From NCBI GenBank assembly GCA_964617665.1, contig CAZUAH010000242.1:1-20168 (forward strand): a stretch of DNA of 20,168 bases, given 5' to 3'. Position 1 is the first letter of the stretch; the number at the start of each line of letters is the position of its first letter. Shown here piece by piece: positions 15,267-20,168 of this stretch. The stretch comes from JADHUC01 sp964617665 (lineage in GTDB: Bacteria > Planctomycetota > Planctomycetia > Pirellulales > Pirellulaceae). The notes beneath the pieces are model-generated. The model saw only the letters and a program-made list of their open reading frames with translations, was not told where the DNA came from and did no database searches. A program made the position numbers and the translations under genes.

Positions 15267-17237
15267 ATGGACAGAAGAGAGTTCTTTAAGAAAGGCACCG
15301 CCGGTGCCGTTGCAGCAAGCATCCTACCGATGACTGGTAACGCCGCCGAGTCTTCGCCGGCTCGCCCGGACGGCTACGTTGGTGACCGCGATGACGACCA
15401 ATGGCTGCAGCTTGGCAGCGGGAAGATGATCAAGCCGGACCGTAAGGAGACCGTTCAGCACGATGTGGCGGTGCTCGGCGGCGGCATGGCGGGAATGTGC
15501 GCCGCGGTTGCGGCTGCTCGAAATGGCGCGAAGACCGTCCTCGTCCAGGATCGTCCGGTACTTGGAGGCAATGCTTCCAGTGAAATCCGCGTCAACCTGA
15601 ACGGTGTCACGCACCAGCCTCCCAGTCACAAGGCCAAACGCGAGACGGGGATCATTGAGGAGATCCTTCTGCATAACCGATTCCTCAATCCGCAGGAGTC
15701 GTACACCATGTGGGACCATGTGCTTTATGACTTCGTCACCCGAGAGCCGAACCTCGACGTGATGATGAACACGCAGGCGGTCAAGGCGAACATGGACGGT
15801 TCCACGATCGTATCGGCCCGTTGCTGGCAGTCGACTACCGAGACGGAGTTCACTGTCAAAGCGAAGCAGTTCGTCGACTGCTCCGGTGATGGCCTGCTTG
15901 CCGCGACGGCCGGGGCGTTGTACCGCACAGGACGCGAAGCGTCCCACGAATACGGCGAGAAATATGCACCGAAAGAGGCCGACGGTTGGCAGATGGGGGC
16001 GTCCATTCTTTTGCATGCAAAGGATATGGGCAGGCCCGTTCCTTATGAACCGCCCGCCTTTATGAGAGAGTTTCAGGCGGACAAGGCACACCCTCACCGG
16101 TCTCGGCTCAAAGAGGTTGATCCGAGCAAGATTCAAAGCTACGTCCCCGGTTTCTGGTGGATCGAACTGGGCAGCGAGTTTGACAACATCGCCGACTTGG
16201 AAGACAACCGCCACAAGCTCATGGGCTACCTGCATGGCGTGTGGGACTACATCAAGAACTCCGGCAAGTATCCTCACATGGACAACTACGCCATCGAGTG
16301 GATCGGCTCTTTCCCAGGGCGCCGTGAGTCCCGCCGCTTCATTGGTGATTTTGTTTTGTCCGAAACAGATCTGACTGGCTACCGCCGGTTTGAAGATGCG
16401 GTTGCCTACGGTGGTTGGTCGCTCGACGAGCACAACCCCGGCGGCATTGAAAACATCACGGAGCCGCCAAGCTACTTCCACGGCCGTTTCGTCGAGATCT
16501 ACGAAATCCCGTATCGCAGCCTCTATTCCAGGAATATCAGCAATTTGCTCTTCGCAGGACGCAACATCAGCCAAACCCACATTGCGCTTTCTTCATCCCG
16601 CGTGATGGGCACCTGCGCCTTGATGGGGCAGGCCGCAGGCACGGCCGCGGCTATCTGTGTGGCGAAGAACACATCGCCCCGTGGTGTCTATCAGAAGTAT
16701 CTGACGGACTTGAAGGAGCAGTTGCTGCGCGACGATGCCTTCATTCCCAACCATCCGGCGAAAGCCCCGAATAACCTCGCCAAGAAAGCCGGCTTGGCCT
16801 TTGCCTCTTCGACCTCGTCCGGCGACGTGAAACTGCTGACAGACGGGTACTCACGCGACGCGAAAGGCGAGACCCACCACTGGCAGTCCGACGGACTGCC
16901 CGCGCAGGTTTGGTATGAGTGGGAATCCCCAGTCGCGCTCTCCAAGGTCGAGATCAAGTGCGACACCAATGTAGAACGCAACATCATGATGCGCCGATCC
17001 TACACGGTCGGCGAGAAATATTCAAACACCGTTCCGGTCGAACTGCTGAAGTCGCTGGATGTCGAGGCCCGCGTGAATGGCAAGTGGGTGAAGGTTGGCT
17101 CGAACAACGACAATCGTCGCCGTCTGATCAAGTTCAACTTCGATCAAATCAAGGCGACTGGCGTGCGTATCACGATGAAGGAAACGTATGGCGCGGAGAA
17201 CGCCAAGCTCTTCGAAGTCCGTTGTTATGAATCGTAG
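15267..17237 (+). CDS. Tat-exported FAD-dependent oxidoreductase with C-terminal discoidin-like domain
   Basis: This 656-residue protein starts with a twin-arginine signal (RREFFKKG, R3-R4) followed by an Ala-rich core, implying export already folded with its flavin. The FAD Rossmann motif GGGMAG is at 71-76 with the downstream acidic strand end, and LGGNASSEIRV follows as in the FAD_oxidored (PF12831) group. A second cofactor/active-site region is around FVDCSGDG. From about residue 513 to the end there is an F5/8-type (discoidin-like) beta-sandwich that may bind carbohydrate. The substrate is unknown; such proteins are frequent beside planctomycete and verrucomicrobial sulfatase/GH genes. 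The start at 15267 is preferred over GTG 15186 because of the Tat motif and AGAAGG at 15255-15260. A homologous tail survives as a fossil at 10406-10534. Confidence 0.85.
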   Translation: MDRREFFKKGTAGAVAASILPMTGNAAESSPARPDGYVGDRDDDQWLQLGSGKMIKPDRKETVQHDVAVLGGGMAGMCAAVAAARNGAKTVLVQDRPVLGGNASSEIRVNLNGVTHQPPSHKAKRETGIIEEILLHNRFLNPQESYTMWDHVLYDFVTREPNLDVMMNTQAVKANMDGSTIVSARCWQSTTETEFTVKAKQFVDCSGDGLLAATAGALYRTGREASHEYGEKYAPKEADGWQMGASILLHAKDMGRPVPYEPPAFMREFQADKAHPHRSRLKEVDPSKIQSYVPGFWWIELGSEFDNIADLEDNRHKLMGYLHGVWDYIKNSGKYPHMDNYAIEWIGSFPGRRESRRFIGDFVLSETDLTGYRRFEDAVAYGGWSLDEHNPGGIENITEPPSYFHGRFVEIYEIPYRSLYSRNISNLLFAGRNISQTHIALSSSRVMGTCALMGQAAGTAAAICVAKNTSPRGVYQKYLTDLKEQLLRDDAFIPNHPAKAPNNLAKKAGLAFASSTSSGDVKLLTDGYSRDAKGETHHWQSDGLPAQVWYEWESPVALSKVEIKCDTNVERNIMMRRSYTVGEKYSNTVPVELLKSLDVEARVNGKWVKVGSNNDNRRRLIKFNFDQIKATGVRITMKETYGAENAKLFEVRCYES

Positions 17238-17285
17238 GGATCAGCAAATCATGAAACACTACGTCAGCAAGTGCGAGGGAGAATC

Positions 17286-18563
17286 ATGAAAAAGAACCAA
17301 CGGTCACTCGCCCGGACGTTCGTTTCGCTTGTCTTACTGCTTTCGTGCAACGCCTGGGCGCAAGAGAGCGGCTTCCCGTTCATGCTTCCGAAAGAAACGC
17401 CGAACCGCAAGATGAGCGCGGCCATGGAGCGTAACTATACCGCCTACATGGCTCCACGCCCTGAAGACAACGAACTGTATTCGCTGTTCAAGTACACCAA
17501 GCTCAAAGGTCTGGACTACAACAATCACGATGGCACCCTCTCGCGACGCGATCCATCGAAAGTGATCTTCGCGAATGGCAAGTACTATGTCTGGTACACG
17601 CACCGCCATACCCCAACGCCTCCTCAGGGGGCTGAGAAATGCACTGACACCATCCCGTCACGCGATTGGGACTTGGCAGACATCTGGTACGCCACCTCCG
17701 AAGATGGCTTCACGTGGGAGGAGCAAGGCGTTGCCGTCCCGCGTCCTCCAAAGCCAAATCCTGGATGTCGCTCCGTAACCACGACGGACATCCTGGTCTG
17801 GGAGGGGAAGTATTACCTCTACTATCAGGCCTTTTCTCAGCCGAGTGGTACGCGCGGCGAAGATAAGACTCGCGGTGACGACTGCCCCGTGGCCGTGTCG
17901 TATGCCGACTCGCCCGACGGCCCTTGGACGCCGCTTAACCAAGTCGCGATACCCAACGGAGCGGAAGGAGAATGGGATCAGTATTCCATTCACGACCCAT
18001 ATCCCTTGGTATACAAGGGCGAGATCTACTTGTACTACAAGTCGGATTGCGACGGAGATCCGCGTCTGGTGCGCATGCAGGGACTGGCCATCGCCGACAA
18101 CCCGCTGGGACCGTTCAAAAAGCATCCACTGAATCCCGTCATCAACTCAGGCCACGAAACGACATTGTTTCCCTTCACGGAGGGCATCGCGGCTCTTGTG
18201 ATCCGAGATGGCAATGAGCACTTCACGGTTCAATACGCCGAAGACGGCGTGAATTTCGAGATCGCTTCGATCGTTTCGCTAATGCCGTGTGCGGCGGGGC
18301 CCTTTGTGCCGGATGCTTTTGTCAACACGCAGCATGGCAAAGGAATCACATGGGGACTCTGCCACAACACTTGGGCCGGAACACGCGGGAAAGGGCATTC
18401 CGTACTGATGCGTTTCGATTGTGACCTGAGCCTGGACGTAGACTACGCGGACATGAAGAAGCACAGCTACATGCACAACCCGGAATTTTATTATCAACAC
18501 GGGCTGAACAAAGACCTGCGTGCACGCATCGTGGAAGACGCCCACAAGTTGCGCGGAGAATAG
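17286..18563 (+). CDS. GH117-like five-bladed beta-propeller glycosidase, exported
   Basis: This 425-residue protein has a signal peptide ending near NAWA-Q; LLLSC within it could alternatively be a weak lipobox. The propeller carries SRRDPSKVI and NGKYYVWYT (87-104), DWDLADIWYATSEDG (127-141), SIHDPYP (234-240) and SGHETTLFPF (288-297). In GH117 neoagarobiose hydrolases (Zobellia AhgA) the catalytic set is D97, D252 and H302; here D89, D237 and H290 have similar spacing (148 and 53 against 155 and 50). Such enzymes remove terminal alpha-1,3-linked 3,6-anhydro-L-galactose from agar oligomers, though other GH117 clades have unknown or different specificity. A GH43-type propeller is the main alternative. 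GAGGGAG before ATG 17286 supports this start rather than GTG 17271. A 12-codon ORF (17251-17289) overlaps the start by ATGA. Confidence 0.72.
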   Translation: MKKNQRSLARTFVSLVLLLSCNAWAQESGFPFMLPKETPNRKMSAAMERNYTAYMAPRPEDNELYSLFKYTKLKGLDYNNHDGTLSRRDPSKVIFANGKYYVWYTHRHTPTPPQGAEKCTDTIPSRDWDLADIWYATSEDGFTWEEQGVAVPRPPKPNPGCRSVTTTDILVWEGKYYLYYQAFSQPSGTRGEDKTRGDDCPVAVSYADSPDGPWTPLNQVAIPNGAEGEWDQYSIHDPYPLVYKGEIYLYYKSDCDGDPRLVRMQGLAIADNPLGPFKKHPLNPVINSGHETTLFPFTEGIAALVIRDGNEHFTVQYAEDGVNFEIASIVSLMPCAAGPFVPDAFVNTQHGKGITWGLCHNTWAGTRGKGHSVLMRFDCDLSLDVDYADMKKHSYMHNPEFYYQHGLNKDLRARIVEDAHKLRGE

Positions 18564-18622
18564 CAGACGTTAGTTGCCCGAACGGCCCCTGTTGCGATGC
18601 AAAGAGAAATGAAAGGCACAGC

Positions 18623-19933
18623 ATGCAGAACGAAATTCGCACGGTGGTCGTAGGACTCCTCCTGGTTGCTCACGCGGCCATCGCAAACGCGGAATACACC
18701 GAGACGATGGATCCGAATGGACTGACGAAGAACCTCCAGACGGACTTCGGCTTGGCTGATGACAACGCCAAGAGCAACCAGAGCGAAGTATTCCAGAAGG
18801 CCATCGACGAACTCGCCGACAAAGGCGGTGGACGACTCCTTGTTCCGAAAGGAACTTATCGTCTGGCGGGCGTCCGTCTGAAATCGAACATTCATCTGCT
18901 GATCGAGGAAGGCACGGTGATCAAGCCATATTGGCCCAAGGGAACGAAGGCGGTTGTTTTCCATATGGACGCGGAACGTCCGTCCAACAAAAAGAAAATG
19001 ACCCTGGAGCAGGAGAGAACATACATCGAAAACGTCAGCATCCGGGGACTTGGCGGCAGGTATATTGTCGACTATTCCGACCGGGAACGGCGCGAAGGTG
19101 AAGGCATCCGCGCCGTACTGTGCAAAATGGTCAAGAACTTCCTCATTGCGGATCTCGACGTGAAGGACAACTTTACGACCTACTGCGGCATCACGCTGAC
19201 CCCGCTGCAAACGAAGCGAGAGAGCAAAGACTGGCCCGTTTCACGAGCAACCGATGGAACGGTGCGCAACTGCTGCATCTTCAATGCCAGCCCAGGCTAT
19301 GGACTCACGCAGTTGCATGGGGCGCAGTCGGTCCACTTCGAGGATATTTATGCCAAGGGCGGCGTGACGCTCCGCCTGGAAACGGGCGCCGTGGGGGATA
19401 AAACCGCAGTCTATGACATTACGGCCAGGAACGTGGTCAATGAAGACGGGCGTTGCGCCGTCATGTTTGGCCCGCATAGTGCCATGAACGGCGTGGCCAA
19501 GGTTGACGGGGTTCTGTCAAAAAGCAGTACGTACGCAGTAACCATGGGAAAGGGCGGCGTGAAAGCAGCCGAGCTGAAGCACAATCCAGATGCCACGGAC
19601 GGGATCTTTGCCGAGGGAAGTTATGTCAAGAACATCCATGCCGTTTTCGGAGCGACCGCACAGATTAAGACCCATGCGATGATGGACATTCCGGAAGAAT
19701 ACTACAATGACCTGGAACTGAGGTGGTTCTCCAAGTTCTTCGAAGGGCCGTCGATTGGGGCGGTGAAAGACTCAACCGAAGGGCATTATCACGTCGTCAT
19801 CGAAAACGTGACGCTCGAAGGGTTCAAATACAACAACGACAACAAGATCCTGACGCCCAAAGACTCAAGACCAGGAAAATGGGCGCACGCACTCAAGAAG
19901 TGGAAGTCCGACAGAGGAATCACTGATGAGTAG
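18623..19933 (+). CDS. Right-handed beta-helix glycanase, GH82 (iota-carrageenase)-like, exported
   Basis: This 436-residue protein has a signal peptide (about 1-23, ending AIANA). The N-terminal cap (VFQKAIDELADKGGGRLLVPKGTY) and repeated beta-helix rungs from about residue 80 to 400 place it in the pectate-lyase-like fold. The region GYGLTQ...GGVTLRLETG...MFGPHSAMNG resembles my recollection of GH82 iota-carrageenases. In Alteromonas fortis CgiA the catalytic residues are Q222, E245, D247 and H281; here Q230 and E253 keep the exact 23-residue spacing and H285 follows at 32, four short. The position of the base (D247) is G255, so activity by the usual inverting mechanism is doubtful. GH28-type polygalacturonase is the main alternative family. 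AAAGG (18612-18616) precedes the ATG. It lies 15 bases before the second sulfatase. Confidence 0.65.
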   Translation: MQNEIRTVVVGLLLVAHAAIANAEYTETMDPNGLTKNLQTDFGLADDNAKSNQSEVFQKAIDELADKGGGRLLVPKGTYRLAGVRLKSNIHLLIEEGTVIKPYWPKGTKAVVFHMDAERPSNKKKMTLEQERTYIENVSIRGLGGRYIVDYSDRERREGEGIRAVLCKMVKNFLIADLDVKDNFTTYCGITLTPLQTKRESKDWPVSRATDGTVRNCCIFNASPGYGLTQLHGAQSVHFEDIYAKGGVTLRLETGAVGDKTAVYDITARNVVNEDGRCAVMFGPHSAMNGVAKVDGVLSKSSTYAVTMGKGGVKAAELKHNPDATDGIFAEGSYVKNIHAVFGATAQIKTHAMMDIPEEYYNDLELRWFSKFFEGPSIGAVKDSTEGHYHVVIENVTLEGFKYNNDNKILTPKDSRPGKWAHALKKWKSDRGITDE

Positions 19934-19948
19934 GATAGGAAACACCAC

Positions 19949-20161
19949 ATGAAAGCATCTACGCAAAGCCTTTTCCTGGCTTTCTTATTTTTCAGTCACA
20001 TCTCTTATGCGGCCGACGGCAAGCCGAATATTTTGTGGATCATCACCGACGATCAACGCAGTGATTCGTTGGTATGTTACAACCGGGCGACAACCGGCAA
20101 GGCGGAGAGCGAGCTGGGATCCGGCGGCCCAGATTCTCTTCACGATTGGGGATCATTTTGA
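19949..20161 (+). pseudogene. Exported sulfatase, 5' end only; disrupted or chimeric after ~20118
   Basis: The first 57 codons are a sulfatase N-terminus: a signal peptide (about 1-22, ending SYAAD) followed by KPNILWIITDDQ, where D34 and D35 are the metal-binding aspartates, then SDSLVCYNRATTGKAESELG as in a known planctomycete sulfatase group. After Gly57 (20117-20119) the expected segment (SPN.D.LA and then the CxPSR formylglycine site) is absent and the frame stops at 20159-20161, seven bases before the window ends. No other frame in the last 50 bases restores sulfatase sequence. The ribosome site GGATAGGA (19933-19940) and the short gap after the previous gene indicate an operon member. 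Disruption by an insertion or deletion, or an assembly chimaera at the contig end, are both possible. Confidence 0.6.
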
Positions 20162-20168
20162 GGGACTC

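Noticed and set aside
15324..16580. A 418-residue minus-strand open frame opposite the FAD oxidoreductase
   Set aside because: It mirrors the codon pattern of the flavoprotein, shows no domain and no plausible start context; the plus-strand protein has Tat, FAD and family motifs.
1..20168. tRNA, rRNA or riboswitch signals
   Set aside because: Intergenic gaps are short; none showed a cloverleaf, rRNA-like segment or a riboswitch pattern I could recognise by eye.

Overview
The window looks like part of a planctomycete chromosome, probably from a Pirellulaceae/Rhodopirellula-type organism. The evidence is a dense run of exported sulfatases and glycoside hydrolases, an exported FAD oxidoreductase, and two kinds of short intergenic hairpin repeat that I associate from memory with planctomycete genomes: twin GTTCCCAAGC/GCTTGGGAAC hairpins, and one whose minus strand reads REGEAPAEP. 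Taxonomy is inferred; no rRNA or marker gene is present. Every recognised gene is on the + strand.

Layout. 1-189 is the 3' end of a Fur-family regulator. A 26-bp near-perfect palindrome (356-381) lies in front of a GntR/FCD regulator (427-1035). Next come an exported formylglycine sulfatase (1080-2873), a RhaT-family sugar/proton symporter (2890-3930), a zinc-type MDR dehydrogenase (3941-4963), a KduD-like SDR dehydrogenase (4960-5730) and an enolase-superfamily sugar-acid dehydratase/cycloisomerase (5906-6994). Two GH29 enzymes follow in tandem (7078-8649, 8682-10280). After them come a hairpin element and a gene fossil (10303-10534), then GH127 (10577-12595), a GH2 (12661-15189), a Tat-exported FAD oxidoreductase with a C-terminal discoidin-like domain (15267-17237), a GH117-like beta-propeller (17286-18563), a GH82/iota-carrageenase-like beta-helix (18623-19933), and the 5' end of a second sulfatase (19949-20161) that loses family similarity near 20118.

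How it may work. Exported sulfatases, GH29, GH127, GH2, GH117-like and GH82-like enzymes would desulfate and trim a sulfated polysaccharide. The RhaT-type permease would import a deoxy- or anhydro-sugar. The two dehydrogenases and the enolase-family enzyme would catabolise it by a non-phosphorylating sugar-acid route. The GntR/FCD protein probably senses a sugar acid and represses through the palindrome. Two substrates fit. One is a fucose/rhamnose-containing sulfated glycan (GH29, RhaT, KduD-like SDR). The other is a red-algal galactan (GH117, GH82-like, GH127, with GH29 possibly acting on L-galactose). The GH117/GH82 pairing favours the second; RhaT favours the first. No lactonase, aldolase or kinase to complete either pathway lies in this window.

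The least expected items are the fossil of a second copy of the FAD-oxidoreductase tail next to a hairpin element, the GH82-like protein lacking the usual second catalytic acid, the MDR dehydrogenase lacking its structural-zinc cysteines, and the broken second sulfatase.
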